A stretch of DNA of 64,000 nt from Actinomycetota bacterium (GTDB lineage Bacteria; Actinomycetota; Thermoleophilia; Gaiellales; Gaiellaceae). Shown in pieces: positions 41,538-51,411 of the stretch (the first letter of the stretch is position 1; each line of letters opens with the position of its first letter). A program made the translations under genes and the position numbers. The notes under the pieces were generated by a model that was given only the letters and a program-made list of their open reading frames with translations, searched no databases and was not told where the DNA came from. The stretch spans positions 110,217 through 174,216 of the forward strand of contig PLZU01000091.1 in NCBI GenBank assembly GCA_003152275.1, given 5' to 3'.

Positions 41538-42710
41538 TTGCCCGTCGTCGTCTGCGTCGCCGTGTTCTACGCAGTCTTCGTTTCGGTGCGGTTGGAGCAG
41601 TACGGCGTGCTGGGGTTCGTGCATTTCGGTTCCACGTTTCTGTCCGCTGCGCACACGAGCGACGTCATCCGCCCCTCGCTTGGCGCCCAGAACACGTTCG
41701 GATACGACGGCCAGTACTACTTCGCCCTCGCGGCCGACCCGGCCCACGCCCATGACTACATGCAGAGAAGCGCCGGTATCGTCTATTCGCGCGTCTTCTA
41801 TCCAGCCGTCTCGCGTGCCGCTAGCCTCGGCTCGGCTACGGCCTTGCCGTACGCGATGCTCGCGATCAACCTCCTCGCTGTGCTTGCGGGGACGGTCGCG
41901 GTCGCGCTCTGGTTCGTCAAGCGAGGCTTCTCGCCCTGGCCGGCACTGCTCTATGGCCTCTTTCCCGGGCTCATCGTCAGTGTCTTCCGCGACCTGACCG
42001 AGCCGCTAGCGTTCGCTCTCGCGGCGCTCGCCGTGCTTGCCTTCGATGGGGCGCGAGGTCGTCGGCTGGTGCTTTCGGCGCTCCTCTTCGCGCTTGCTGT
42101 GCTGACCCGCGAGACGATCGTGCCCTTTGCCCTCGCGGGAGCCGCCGCAGTCGCGCTCGACGATCGCCGTCGCATGCAGACCGGCGCGTGGTGGCAGCGC
42201 TGGCGGCGTGCGGGCGCGTTCGCGGCTGCGACCTGTGGACCGTTGCTCCTCTGGCGGCTCGTTATCAAGCTCTGGCTTAACCAGCCCACGCAAGAGGTCG
42301 GTCACGAACGAGGGTGGGTCCTGCCACTGCACGGCATCTGGTCGTGGTGGCCCTTCGACAGCGAGCATTGGCTGATCGTCCTCACCGTCACCCTTCCCGT
42401 TCTCGCCGCCGCGGCCGGGGCGCTCGTCCTTGTTCGCCGTCGGCAGTGTCTCGTCCCCGCCGGCCTCCTGCTTGTGAACGTTCTCCTCTATGCCGTCTGG
42501 CTTCCGCGGGCGGTGTACATCGACGAGGCGGCTGCGAGTCGCGCGGCGGTCGGTGTCGTTTTCGCGGCCCTTCTTTGCCTGCCGGCGTGGTGGAGCGCGT
42601 CTCGCGGTCGTGTTCTCGTCGCGGCCGGCGCCTTTGCCCTCTCGATCGGGTGGTACCTGATCGCCGCAGGCCTCCTCGGGGTACGCGGGATCCACGACAT
42701 CACAACGTAG
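41538..42710 (+). CDS. GT-C-like polytopic membrane protein
   Basis: About 390 residues from TTG 41538; the frame is open further upstream (to TTG 41454) over the end of the GT2, and the true start is uncertain since no ATG or GTG fits. About ten helices. The first loop TFGYDGQYYFALAADPAH matches AGAYDGQFYWAIAVDPL of the gene at 30973. Further: VFRDLTEPLAFALAALAVLA and LTRETIVPFALAGAAAVALD. It probably transfers sugar from a lipid phosphate on the outer face of the membrane. Confidence 0.72.
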   Translation: MPVVVCVAVFYAVFVSVRLEQYGVLGFVHFGSTFLSAAHTSDVIRPSLGAQNTFGYDGQYYFALAADPAHAHDYMQRSAGIVYSRVFYPAVSRAASLGSATALPYAMLAINLLAVLAGTVAVALWFVKRGFSPWPALLYGLFPGLIVSVFRDLTEPLAFALAALAVLAFDGARGRRLVLSALLFALAVLTRETIVPFALAGAAAVALDDRRRMQTGAWWQRWRRAGAFAAATCGPLLLWRLVIKLWLNQPTQEVGHERGWVLPLHGIWSWWPFDSEHWLIVLTVTLPVLAAAAGALVLVRRRQCLVPAGLLLVNVLLYAVWLPRAVYIDEAAASRAAVGVVFAALLCLPAWWSASRGRVLVAAGAFALSIGWYLIAAGLLGVRGIHDITT

Positions 42711-42753
42711 GAGGACGCGGCAGATACGCCGCTCCGCGCGAACGCATAGCGTT

Positions 42754-44058
42754 GTGCCGGTGCGCCTCGGTGGGTACCGGTTCGAGCGGCTCGTCCTCGT
42801 GCTGGTGGCCCTCGCGGCTTTGCCGCCGATCAGCCTCACCGGCCCGCAGGACCGCACGCGCTACGAGCTGACGCGGCATCTCGTCCTCTACCACACACTG
42901 GTCCTCGAGCCCAACCTATTCGACCGCGCGCTCTTCGCCGGGCGCACGTACTCGGACAAGGCGCCGGGCATGTCGTTTCTCGCCGTTCCCGCGTACGAAG
43001 TGGAGCGCGTCCTCGGGATCGCGAAGGCGCCCGTCGATTGGGAGGCGAAAGGCGACCCCTCGCTGTGGTTGATCCACGTGCTCACATCGGGCGTGCTCTT
43101 CCTCGTGTCCGTGTTCGTCGTCGGACGGCTCGGTGAGCGCCTCGTCGCGGGCACCGGCGCGGCGACCGCCGCGATCTTCGGCATTGCGACGCTTGCGGGG
43201 CCGCTGGCGCCGACGTTCTTCGAGCACGACGCTGCAGGAGCCTTCGCGATCGCCGCTTTCGCGTTCGCGTGGCTCGGCCGGCGCCCTCGGGCCCTCGTAC
43301 TCGCCGGCCTCTGCGCAGGAACGGCGGTGCTCTTCCAGTACGCGACCGGTCTGATCGCGCTGGCGCTGCTCATCTACTGCGGGTGGCGCCACCGCCGGCG
43401 CTCGCTCTGGTTCCTCGCGGGCGCCGTGCCGCCCGCGGTCGCGCTCGGGGCGTACGACTGGGCCGCATTTGGGTCGCCGTTCCATCTCTCGTACCGTTAC
43501 GTCGCGAACGCGTACACAGAGAGCCAGCATCACGGGTTCTTCGGCATCGGTGTCCCGACGCTCGGTGGTCTGAAGGACGTGCTCGTCGGCACGCGGGGCC
43601 TGCTCTACTTCTCGCCCGTTCTGGTCGCGGCGGCGATCGGACTGTGGCTGCTCTGGCGCCGCGGGACGCGCGGGGAGGCGCTGCTCGCAGCTGTCGTCGT
43701 TGTCTTGTTCCTCCTGCTCGATGCGGGCTACTTCCTCGTCTACGGCGGCGGGACGCCGGGCCCGAGGTTCTTCGCACCGGCGCTTCCGTTCCTCGCGCTC
43801 GGTCTCCCGTGTGCCCTGGCGCGTTGGCCGCGTCCGACGCTCGCGCTCGCCTTCGCGTCAGCGGTGCTCACGACTGTCGACGCGCTCAGCTGGGGCGTGC
43901 GGCCCCCGGACGACACTTCCTGGTTCCCGACCCGCAACGAGATCTCGAAGACGATCTGGTCGTGGGTCGTGCCCGATCGCAACGTCGGCGCCGTGGCCGT
44001 GCTTGCCTGCGCACTCGCGGCCGTCGGTTTGGGCGCCGCCGCCGTGGTACGCCGGTGA
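42754..44058 (+). CDS. GT-C-like polytopic membrane protein
   Basis: 434 residues from GTG 42754. About ten helices. The first outside region, ELTRHLVLYHTLVLEPNLFD, followed by YSDKAPGMSFLAVPAYEVER, resembles the acceptor-binding part of the GT39/GT83-like family, which usually carries D-K-P-P-G or similar. Later EHDAAGAFAIAAFAFAWLGR and YGGGTPGPRFFAPALPFLAL. Its stop overlaps the next GTG start (GTGA). Confidence 0.75.
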   Translation: MPVRLGGYRFERLVLVLVALAALPPISLTGPQDRTRYELTRHLVLYHTLVLEPNLFDRALFAGRTYSDKAPGMSFLAVPAYEVERVLGIAKAPVDWEAKGDPSLWLIHVLTSGVLFLVSVFVVGRLGERLVAGTGAATAAIFGIATLAGPLAPTFFEHDAAGAFAIAAFAFAWLGRRPRALVLAGLCAGTAVLFQYATGLIALALLIYCGWRHRRRSLWFLAGAVPPAVALGAYDWAAFGSPFHLSYRYVANAYTESQHHGFFGIGVPTLGGLKDVLVGTRGLLYFSPVLVAAAIGLWLLWRRGTRGEALLAAVVVVLFLLLDAGYFLVYGGGTPGPRFFAPALPFLALGLPCALARWPRPTLALAFASAVLTTVDALSWGVRPPDDTSWFPTRNEISKTIWSWVVPDRNVGAVAVLACALAAVGLGAAAVVRR

Positions 44059-45239
44059 GACGAGCGCGGCTTGCATTCGTCGCGCTGCCTGGCGCTGCGG
44101 CGTTCCTCGTCTGCTGCCTCGTTACCCGCGGCGGACTGCTCGACCACCACCGCTACGGCGACGTCGCGCTCTACGGCCATTACGCGCACGAGATGACGTC
44201 GGGCCACTGGCCCTACCGTGACTTCTTCGACGAATACCCACCGCTCGCGCAACCGCTCTTCTTCATCGTCCGCTTGCTTCCGGGCCCGTTTGCGACCTCG
44301 TTCAAGTGGACGATGGCGTTGTGCGGCGCCGTCGCACTCGTGCTGCTCGTCCTCGCGATTCGCGCGTCGCTCGCGCGCAGTGCCGTCGCCGCGGGTGTCG
44401 TGGCGATCTCCCCGTTGCTGGTCGGGCCGGTGTTCCTCAACACCTACGACCTCTTCCCCGCCCTCTTGACGATCGGGGCCGTGTTCGCGTTCCTGCAGGG
44501 ACGTGAGCGAACGACCTACGTGCTCCTCGCGCTTGCGGTTGCAGCGAAGGTGTTTCCGCTCGTCCTCTTACCGCTCGTGCTGATCGAGAGCTGGGAGCGG
44601 GGAGGCCGGGACGCAGTACGCCGGGCGCTTGCGTGGTTCGGCGGCGTCCTCGTGCTCGTGCATCTCCCGTTCGCTGTCCTTGGGCCCGGCGGGCTTCGCT
44701 TCAGCTACTGGGTGCAGTTGCGACGCGGCCTCGAGGTTGAAAGCCTTGGCGGAGGGGTTCTGCTCGTGCTCGACCGGCTCGGCCTCCACTCGGTCACGCT
44801 CCGCGACAAGGCGCCCGGTTCGCGTGACGCCGTCGGGACGCTGCCGGACGCGCTCGCGGTCGTGTCGTCGCTCGTCGTCGTGTCGGCGGTGCTCTATGTC
44901 GCATGGCTGTACCTGCGCGGGCAGCGCGATCGCGCTCTCGCCTGCGTCGCGGTCGTGACTGCGTTCGTTGCGTTCAACAAGGTCCTCTCGCCGCAGTACG
45001 TGGTCTGGCTCGTGCCGCTGGTTCCGGCGGCGGGCCTTGTCGCGTCGGGGGTCCTCATCGTCGTGCTCGCTCTTACCCGCGCGGAGTGGAACCGCTTCGT
45101 GTTGCCGCACGGCTCCGTGCACCATTGGGGCGAGGTACTTTCGTGGTGGATTCTCGCCCGCGACCTCGTGCTCGTGGCTTTGTTCGCGCTGCTCGTGCTC
45201 AAGCTCCGGGCGGGAGCCACACAGCGAAATCGCCGCTGA
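44055..45239 (+). CDS. GT87/DUF2029-type polytopic mannosyltransferase-like protein
   Basis: 394 residues from GTG 44055 overlapping the upstream stop; longer in-frame sequence is shadow. About nine helices. DVALYGHYAHEMTSGHWPYR and DFFDEYPPLAQPLFFIVRLL, with Y-P-P after an acidic D-E, are the signature of the GT87 group (mycobacterial PimE-like and other lipid-phosphate-mannose users). FNKVLSPQYVVWLVPLVPAA near the end is also typical. The last 41 bases overlap the convergent gene at 45199. Confidence 0.83.
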   Translation: MRRARLAFVALPGAAAFLVCCLVTRGGLLDHHRYGDVALYGHYAHEMTSGHWPYRDFFDEYPPLAQPLFFIVRLLPGPFATSFKWTMALCGAVALVLLVLAIRASLARSAVAAGVVAISPLLVGPVFLNTYDLFPALLTIGAVFAFLQGRERTTYVLLALAVAAKVFPLVLLPLVLIESWERGGRDAVRRALAWFGGVLVLVHLPFAVLGPGGLRFSYWVQLRRGLEVESLGGGVLLVLDRLGLHSVTLRDKAPGSRDAVGTLPDALAVVSSLVVVSAVLYVAWLYLRGQRDRALACVAVVTAFVAFNKVLSPQYVVWLVPLVPAAGLVASGVLIVVLALTRAEWNRFVLPHGSVHHWGEVLSWWILARDLVLVALFALLVLKLRAGATQRNRR

Positions 45240-46677
45240 CGACCCGGCGGTATCCCGTGCGGCGCAAGAGCGCCCTCACGTGGGGCTCGACGTCGCCGCC
45301 GAGCACGAAGACATGTGCGACGTCTCGGTGTTGCTCTGCCTCGCGGTAGTACGTCGGGTCGATGCCGAGATCGCCGTTCGGATCGCCGGGATAGACACGA
45401 CCGCCGCGTGCGAACGGATGTGCGTAGCTCGACTTCGCGCCGATGATGTGCAGGTCGGACTCGAAGGTGATGCGCCAGGCGATCCAGTAGCTCGCGAACG
45501 CGTAACCGATGTGGTGCGCCTGCAATGTGTCGAGCGCCGGGTCGAGGTCTGCCGGAACAGCCGTCCCTTCGGTGCGGAATGCGATGACGTCGTGGCGGTC
45601 GAGCTCTACGAAGCCCGCAACGGTCAACGCGAGGGCGCACGAGAGTGCGGCGGTGGCGCGCAGCGGCGTGGTCAGGGAATAGGCGATCAGCAGGGCAAAG
45701 ATCGGCAGCACGAGCGTCAGGTAGCGCGGCTCGTTTTGCAGCCACGTGTAGGGCGAGATGAAGTAGAAGAGCGGGAAGATCGCCACGATCAGAAGCAGCG
45801 GTGCGAGCCGCGGCGGCCGGCGGACGAGCAGCCACACGAAGCCGGCAACGAGCGCGGCGTAGATCAGATAGCCGACGACGGCACTGCCGAGCCACTCGAA
45901 CGACCAGGCGAGGCGCAAACCGAGCGCTTCCGGCAGTGTCGCCACGACGAGGTTGTGCAGGTGCGCCGTCCAGGCACCCTCGTTGTGGCCGGGATGTAGT
46001 GAGTACCAATCGTGTCGAAGGTTCCCGAGTAGCCACGGCAGCGCGCCGACGAGTGCTGCCGGGACGACGAACGTCCACCCGCGTACCACGTCCCGCCGGC
46101 GCCAGACGAGCCAGCCAAGCGCCGGCAGAGCCACGATTGCCACTTGCGGGCTCGCCCACAGGCCACAGCCGAGGGCGAGGCCAATGAGTACGAGATCGCG
46201 TCGCGTCACACGTTCGGCCAGGCGGAGGACGAGCAGCAGGACCGTCAGGCCGAGGAAGAGCTCGGACCCGTAGAAGCCGTGCGCGCGGGTCGACTTCCAG
46301 TCGAAGTACGTCGGCCAGATCCAGAAGATCGTCGCTGCAAGCACCGCCCGCCGCTCGTCCAGCACACGCAGGCCGATGCGCCAGACGAGGATTGCGGAGG
46401 CAGCCCAGAGGAGTACGACGACGATGCGGATCGCCCACGTCTCGAGGCCGAAGACCGCGACGACCGGTGCTGCGAGGAACGACTCCTGCGTTCCGCCGTA
46501 GCCCTGCCCGGGGAAGAAGACCGGCAGGGTGCCGTGCAGGATCCCGCGCGCCATGAGGCCGACGACGGCCTCGTCCGCATCGAGTGCTCCCTGCGGCAGG
46601 AGGACGGCCCACACGCGAAGAGCTGTCCCGATGGTCGCGCCGCAGACGGCGACCAGGAGCAGTGTCCGCCTGCTCAC
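45199..46677 (-). CDS. GT39-like GT-C glycosyltransferase
   Basis: 492 residues from ATG 46677. Around nine helices. The first outside loop is LPQGALDADEAVVGLMARGI, with the D-A-D-E pair placed like the catalytic D-E of PMT/ArnT-type enzymes, and GYGGTQESFLAAPVVAVFGL follows. A soluble 130-residue tail includes TLQAHHIGYAFASYWIAWRI and DVEPHVRALLRRTGYRRVVS. Likely transfers a sugar from a polyprenyl-phosphate donor to a glycan or protein. Lies in a two-gene minus pair; its end overlaps the GT87-like gene. Confidence 0.78.
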   Translation of the reverse strand: MSRRTLLLVAVCGATIGTALRVWAVLLPQGALDADEAVVGLMARGILHGTLPVFFPGQGYGGTQESFLAAPVVAVFGLETWAIRIVVVLLWAASAILVWRIGLRVLDERRAVLAATIFWIWPTYFDWKSTRAHGFYGSELFLGLTVLLLVLRLAERVTRRDLVLIGLALGCGLWASPQVAIVALPALGWLVWRRRDVVRGWTFVVPAALVGALPWLLGNLRHDWYSLHPGHNEGAWTAHLHNLVVATLPEALGLRLAWSFEWLGSAVVGYLIYAALVAGFVWLLVRRPPRLAPLLLIVAIFPLFYFISPYTWLQNEPRYLTLVLPIFALLIAYSLTTPLRATAALSCALALTVAGFVELDRHDVIAFRTEGTAVPADLDPALDTLQAHHIGYAFASYWIAWRITFESDLHIIGAKSSYAHPFARGGRVYPGDPNGDLGIDPTYYREAEQHRDVAHVFVLGGDVEPHVRALLRRTGYRRVVSGDFAVWLPPGA

Positions 46678-46690
46678 AGTGTCAGCCTGC

Positions 46691-47956
46691 TCATGGGGCG
46701 AAGCTGCGTACGAGCCGAGGTCGCGACATGACCGCGCGCAGGATCACTCCGATACCCGCAGCCCAGAGGATGAAGAGCTCGGGCAGGCTCGCGTAGAGAA
46801 AGCGCGGGTGTTGAGCCGTGTTCGCGTAGAAGCTGTAGAAGATCGGGTTGATCAGCAGAAACGCGAGCACGAGAGAAAGGGGCCAGGGACGCAGGAGTCC
46901 CGCGATGCCGATCACTGCGAGCGGCACGACGATCACGAGCGTGTGCGGCGTGAAGATCGACGAGTGCGTCCAACTCGTGACGATATGTGCCGCGTCGAAC
47001 GGGTCGCGCGGCCACGATTGCGGGTTGTGGAACAGCTTCGGGTACGAGATCGGCCAGTACACGGCGACGAGTGGCGCGAGTGCCAGCGCGCCGGCGAAGT
47101 ACGGCAACACGTCACGCGTGCGGCCCCGCAGGAAAACGACGACGAGCGCCGCCGCAGCGAGCAACGCGTTCGAGAGCTTCACGAGTGTCGCCGCGCTCAA
47201 CGCGCAGCCGCCGAGAGCGAGACGCATCTGTGTCAGCCGCGGCGAGAGCACGAGCGCAGCGCCGGTCGTCACGAGTAACGTCGAGAGCGGCTCGCTGTAG
47301 TTGTGCAGCCCCACATCGACCTCCCACTGCCCGTTCGTCCACGCGTGATGACCCGCAATCACGCCGACGAGCAGGGGCCATAGCGTCCAGAACGCTGCAG
47401 CAAGGAGGCCGAGCCAACGACGACCCGAGGCGTTGCGACCGAGATACGCAACGGCAACGACGGTGAGCCCGACGCAAAGTAATGAGAGTGCGAAGCCGAA
47501 GTCCCACGCGACGTGCTTGCTCAGGCCGACTCCGAGCGCGCGGTACGCGAGCATCGGCAAGGACCAGAGGAGCGGCCAGCCGAAGACCGCAGCGCCGCTT
47601 GGGTTCATCCAGTGCACGTCAACGGCGACGACGAGCCCGAAGGCACAGAGCGCCGCGGGAACGAGCCACGGGCGCCATGCGCCGCGCCGTCGCCAGAGGA
47701 GGACGAGCGCGACCGAGACCGCGAGGGCGACGAGCACATCGAGCGCGAGCACGGCGCGCGGCATTCGCCCCCAGGCGGCCATGAACTCCCGCGTCGCGGC
47801 GTAGAAACCGGTCGCATCGCCCGTGAGACCGCCGTACCGGGCCGGGCGGGTGAAAGCCGGCATCCCCGGAAGCCCGGAGCCTGCGTCGGCATAGGCGGCG
47901 AGCGGGATGGCGACCCGGATCGCGGCAAGCAGCCCCAGGGATCCCCACCAGCGCAT
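46691..47956 (-). CDS. Polytopic membrane protein, GT-C-like
   Basis: 421 residues from ATG 47956, with about ten hydrophobic segments. The first outside region has GMPAFTRPARYGGLTGDATG and FYAATREFMAAWGRMPRAVL; a long outside loop contains GHHAWTNGQWEVDVGLHNYS. No motif identifies a family firmly; general architecture and pairing with the gene at 45199 suggest GT-C. It starts 100 bases from the divergent UXS gene. Confidence 0.55.
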   Translation of the reverse strand: MRWWGSLGLLAAIRVAIPLAAYADAGSGLPGMPAFTRPARYGGLTGDATGFYAATREFMAAWGRMPRAVLALDVLVALAVSVALVLLWRRRGAWRPWLVPAALCAFGLVVAVDVHWMNPSGAAVFGWPLLWSLPMLAYRALGVGLSKHVAWDFGFALSLLCVGLTVVAVAYLGRNASGRRWLGLLAAAFWTLWPLLVGVIAGHHAWTNGQWEVDVGLHNYSEPLSTLLVTTGAALVLSPRLTQMRLALGGCALSAATLVKLSNALLAAAALVVVFLRGRTRDVLPYFAGALALAPLVAVYWPISYPKLFHNPQSWPRDPFDAAHIVTSWTHSSIFTPHTLVIVVPLAVIGIAGLLRPWPLSLVLAFLLINPIFYSFYANTAQHPRFLYASLPELFILWAAGIGVILRAVMSRPRLVRSFAP

Positions 47957-47980
47957 CGCGAAAGGACGCTAGCAGCGCTA

Positions 47981-48005
47981 TCGGCGTAAATCGTCGGCGT
48001 AAATC
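47981..48005. repeat. Tandem 12-base direct repeat in a divergent promoter region
   Basis: TCGGCGTAAATC occurs at 47981-47992 and again at 47994-48005, a 13-base period, between the divergent genes at 47956 and 48056. Direct repeats with roughly one helical turn and a bit can be regulator sites. No -35/-10 pair was convincingly found, only a TAGCAT at 48043 close before the UXS start. Confidence 0.45.
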
Positions 48006-48055
48006 CTTTGTGAAGCCGGGAGCAAGTCTCCGGAGGCCTGGGTAGCATCGACGAG

Positions 48056-48994
48056 ATGCCGACTGCCGTCGTTACAGGAGGCGCGGGCTTCCTCGGATCG
48101 CATCTCTGTGATTCGCTGGCCCGCGACGGATACCGCGTCATCTGCGTCGACAACCTGGAGACAGGGTCGCTGCAGAACGTCGAGCACCTGCGCGGCGACG
48201 AGTTCGTGTTCTTGAACCATGACATCACGAACCACATCGCGATCGACGAGCCGGTCGACGTCATCTACCACCTGGCCAGCCCCGCGAGCCCGATCGACTA
48301 CCTGCGCCTGCCGTTGCAGACGCTGAAGGTCGGGTCTCTGGGCACGCACAACGCGCTTGGTCTCGCGAAATGGAAGCGCGCGCGCTTCCTGCTCGCATCG
48401 ACGAGCGAGGTGTACGGCGACCCGCTGATCCATCCGCAGCCGGAGACCTATTGGGGGAACGTGAACCCGATCGGCCCGCGCGGCGTTTACGACGAGGCGA
48501 AGCGCTACGCGGAGGCGCTCACGATGGCGTATCACCGCCAGCAGGGCGTAGACACGTGCATCGTGCGGATCTTCAACACATATGGGCCGCGCATGCGGCC
48601 GCACGACGGCCGCGCGATTCCAACCTTTGTGCGCCAGGCACTTGCGAACGAGCCGCTGACGGTGTTTGGCGATGGCTCACAAACGAGAAGCTTCTGTTAT
48701 GTCGACGATCTCGTCCACGGCCTCAAGGCGCTCGCGCAGAGCGGTGAGCACCTCCCGGTGAACATCGGGAACCCCGCGGAGTACACGCTGTTCGAGCTCG
48801 CGCAGAAGGTCGTCGAGGCGACGGGTGCCACGAGCGAGATCGTGTTCGAGGCGCTGCCGGTGGACGATCCGAAGGTTCGTCAGCCGGACATCACACGCGC
48901 CCGGCAGCTACTGGGTTGGGAGCCGCAAGTCAGTCTCGAAGACGGGCTGCGGCGAATCTTGCAAGCGAGTTCACGGGAGTCACTGAGTGTCTAA
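48056..48994 (+). CDS. uxs: UDP-glucuronate decarboxylase (UDP-xylose synthase)
   Basis: 312 residues, ATG 48056. NAD site: [58 protein letters not shown]; catalytic [39 protein letters not shown] with Y-x3-[21 protein letters not shown]. These are diagnostic of UXS enzymes, which convert UDP-glucuronate to UDP-xylose in the cytoplasm. Its overlap (eight bases) with the secreted hydrolase gene indicates a dedicated operon. It implies that UDP-glucuronate is available and xylose is a component of one of the glycans. Confidence 0.93.
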   Translation: MPTAVVTGGAGFLGSHLCDSLARDGYRVICVDNLETGSLQNVEHLRGDEFVFLNHDITNHIAIDEPVDVIYHLASPASPIDYLRLPLQTLKVGSLGTHNALGLAKWKRARFLLASTSEVYGDPLIHPQPETYWGNVNPIGPRGVYDEAKRYAEALTMAYHRQQGVDTCIVRIFNTYGPRMRPHDGRAIPTFVRQALANEPLTVFGDGSQTRSFCYVDDLVHGLKALAQSGEHLPVNIGNPAEYTLFELAQKVVEATGATSEIVFEALPVDDPKVRQPDITRARQLLGWEPQVSLEDGLRRILQASSRESLSV

Positions 48995-50207
48995 ACGCAT
49001 CGTCCTGCTCGCGGTGGCCGCCATGGTCACCGCCGGCCTTGCCGTGTCTGCGGCGACGGCCTCATCGAAGAAACCTGCAACGAAGCAATCGAGTCATCTG
49101 CTCGTCGGCATCAACGACGAGGCGTTCACCCTCTATGGAAACCCGACGACTGCCTTCGCCACGCTGAAGGCCATGAATACGCAAGTCCTCCGGGTCAACC
49201 TTTACTGGGGCGGAACGAAGTGGGCGGTCGCGAAGTCGCGTCCCACCGACCCGAACGACCCCGGCGATCCCGCGTTCGACTGGACGATCTACGACCGGCT
49301 CGTTCGCTACGCGACGCAGAACAACATCAAGGTTGTCTTCTCGATCCTCTTCACACCCGGCTGGGCGAACGGTGGCAAGGCCAGGACCGTCCCCCCCACG
49401 AACTTCAAGGATCTAGAGAACTTCGCCTATGTCGCCGCAGAGCGGTACAGCGGGCTCTGGACGCCGCCGGCGTGGCAGCAGGATCCATCGAACCCGACCA
49501 CGAAGCTGCCGCTTCCCAAGGTCAGCATGTGGACGGCCTGGAACGAGCCGAACAATCCAATCTGGCTCACGCCGCAATACAAGCGGGTCGGAAAGACCTG
49601 GCGAGTCGAGAGTGCGTTCAACTACGCCAAGATCTGCAACGCGATCTACGACGGCGTCCACTCGCCGTATCTCGGCCCCTTGCCCGGCGAGCAGGTTGCG
49701 TGTGGCGTTACCGGGCCGAAGGGCAACGACGCGCCGGCGTCCGCGCGTCCGTCGGTCGATCCGCTGACGTTCCTCACGCAGGCGCACAGGTTCGGGATGA
49801 AGAACTTCGACGTCTACGCGCACCACGCGTATCCGGATATCGGCGCGGCAGAGTCGCCGACCTTCGTACCGAAGGGGAACCAGGCGCGCAGGGTTCAGCT
49901 CGGCAACATCGGTGCCTTGCTGAAACTCGTGTCGAAGTACTACGGCCCCAAGCACCTGTGGATCACCGAGTACGGCTATCAGACGAATCCGCCAGACAAA
50001 GAGTTCGGGGTCTCATATGCGAAGCAGGCGCAGTACCTCACGCAGTCCTATGCGATCGCTCGCAAGAACCCGCGCATCGACATGCTGCTCTGGTTCCTCG
50101 TGCGGGATGAGGCGAACGTCAAGACAGGCTGGCAATCCGGTCTTGCGACCGTGACCGGAAAGCATAAGCCCGCCTGGAACGCGTTCCTCGCGGTTCCGCG
50201 CGGCTGA
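48987..50207 (+). CDS. Secreted glycoside hydrolase of clan GH-A (GH5/GH39-like)
   Basis: 406 residues from GTG 48987. A signal peptide ([20 protein letters not shown]) is followed by a TIM-barrel: [53 protein letters not shown] with the acid/base glutamate of [19 protein letters not shown], and [20 protein letters not shown] with the probable nucleophile glutamate. Clan GH-A members retain configuration and cleave beta-linked polymers. Coupling to UXS hints at a xylose-containing substrate, such as an exopolysaccharide being trimmed or released. The exact GH family is not settled. Confidence 0.8.
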   Translation: MSKRIVLLAVAAMVTAGLAVSAATASSKKPATKQSSHLLVGINDEAFTLYGNPTTAFATLKAMNTQVLRVNLYWGGTKWAVAKSRPTDPNDPGDPAFDWTIYDRLVRYATQNNIKVVFSILFTPGWANGGKARTVPPTNFKDLENFAYVAAERYSGLWTPPAWQQDPSNPTTKLPLPKVSMWTAWNEPNNPIWLTPQYKRVGKTWRVESAFNYAKICNAIYDGVHSPYLGPLPGEQVACGVTGPKGNDAPASARPSVDPLTFLTQAHRFGMKNFDVYAHHAYPDIGAAESPTFVPKGNQARRVQLGNIGALLKLVSKYYGPKHLWITEYGYQTNPPDKEFGVSYAKQAQYLTQSYAIARKNPRIDMLLWFLVRDEANVKTGWQSGLATVTGKHKPAWNAFLAVPRG

Positions 50208-50220
50208 CTCCACCGCAGGT

Positions 50221-51411
50221 TTATTCCTCGCCGGGGTTGACCCCGGCGAGGAGTGACCGGTAGAGGAGATCGACGTCGTCCACCAGTCGCTCCACGGCGT
50301 AGCGCTCCAGCACGTGCGCGCGGCCCTCGGCGCCCATCTCCGCTCGCCGCGCGGGGTCGCGTGCCAGCAGTGCAAGCTTCTCCGCCAGCGCGTCAGCGTC
50401 GCCGGCGTCGACGAGAAAGCCGTCGATACCGGCACGGATCACATCCGGGATGCCGCCGACCCGCGTCGCGACGGCGGGTCTTTTGGCCGCGAGCGCCTCG
50501 ATGACGCTGACAGGCGTACCTTCGTTGATCGAGGGGAGAACGAACGCGTCGATCGCCTGGTAAAAGCGGCCGACCTCGGCCTGATAGCCGAGGAACAGGC
50601 AGCGACGCACGATTCCCAGTTCGTGCGCGTAGCGCTCCAGATGGTCACGATCGGGGCCGTCGCCTACGAGACACAGGTACGCGTCGACGCCCCGACCGAG
50701 TAGACCATTGAGGGCCCGCAGCACGTCGTCCGTCCGCTTCACAGCGGTCATGCGCCCTACCCATCCGACGAGGAACGCGTCTTGAGCGACGCCGAGAACG
50801 CGGCGTGTCTCCGCGCGCGCGCCTTCATCCGCGCCGACGCGTTCGTCGAGCTCTATCCCGAGGCGTATGACGGCGAACTTCTCAGCCGGCGCAACTCCGA
50901 GTCGCACGAGATCGTCCCGCACTTCGGGACTGACCGCGATGAGTGCGGTCGTAAACGTCCCGAGCCACCTTTCGAGCAGTCGAAACCCCAGCGTCGACAG
51001 CGGATTGAAGTATCCGCGCAGTACGTGGCCGTGGAAGGTGTGCACGATGATCGCTGGGCGGGCGCCCCCCGAAAGCAAGGCCGCGACCCGTCCGACGGCC
51101 CCAGCCTTCGCCGTGTGCGTGTGGAGTATGTCTGGCCGCTCACGACGGATCAGCCGCGCCAGGCGAACGATCGCACGGAGGTCGTGGAGCGGTGCGACCT
51201 CGCGGTGGAGTTCGTCGAGCGGAACGATCGTCACGCCCCGCTGCTGCGCTGCCGCGGCCATCGACTCTTCGCCGCGCGCGAGCGTCCCTGCGACTAGGGT
51301 TGTGTCGTAACCGCGATCCGCCAAGCCGGCCGCCAGGTAGGCGACGTGAAGCGCCGGTCCGCCGACGTTGAGTCGTGAAATGACGCGGAGGATCTTGATG
51401 GGCTCAGTCAC
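50221..51411 (-). CDS. Glycosyltransferase family 4 (GT-B fold)
   Basis: 396 residues from ATG 51411. ILRVISRLNVGGPALHVAYL, ILHTHTAKAGAVGRVAALLS and VHTFHGHVLRGYFNPLSTLG in the acceptor domain; GWVGRMTAVKRTDDVLRALN and PSINEGTPVSVIEALAAKRP in the donor domain (E-x7-E clamp present). Pattern typical of the WbpJ/PelF-neighbour group. The stop is inside a perfect hairpin at 50226-50251. Its start overlaps the end of the SDR gene by eight bases, giving a four-gene minus operon. Confidence 0.88.
   Translation of the reverse strand: MTEPIKILRVISRLNVGGPALHVAYLAAGLADRGYDTTLVAGTLARGEESMAAAAQQRGVTIVPLDELHREVAPLHDLRAIVRLARLIRRERPDILHTHTAKAGAVGRVAALLSGGARPAIIVHTFHGHVLRGYFNPLSTLGFRLLERWLGTFTTALIAVSPEVRDDLVRLGVAPAEKFAVIRLGIELDERVGADEGARAETRRVLGVAQDAFLVGWVGRMTAVKRTDDVLRALNGLLGRGVDAYLCLVGDGPDRDHLERYAHELGIVRRCLFLGYQAEVGRFYQAIDAFVLPSINEGTPVSVIEALAAKRPAVATRVGGIPDVIRAGIDGFLVDAGDADALAEKLALLARDPARRAEMGAEGRAHVLERYAVERLVDDVDLLYRSLLAGVNPGEE
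50226..50251. terminator. Strong 11-base-pair hairpin between convergent genes
   Basis: CCTCGCCGGGG-TTGA-CCCCGGCGAGG (50226-50251) has eleven perfect pairs and a four-base loop. It is within the last codons of the minus-strand GT4 (encoding LAGVNPGEE) and 19 bases after the plus-strand hydrolase stop. No T-tract follows on either strand, so if it terminates, it is of the U-less type reported in some actinobacteria; this is inference. Confidence 0.5.
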
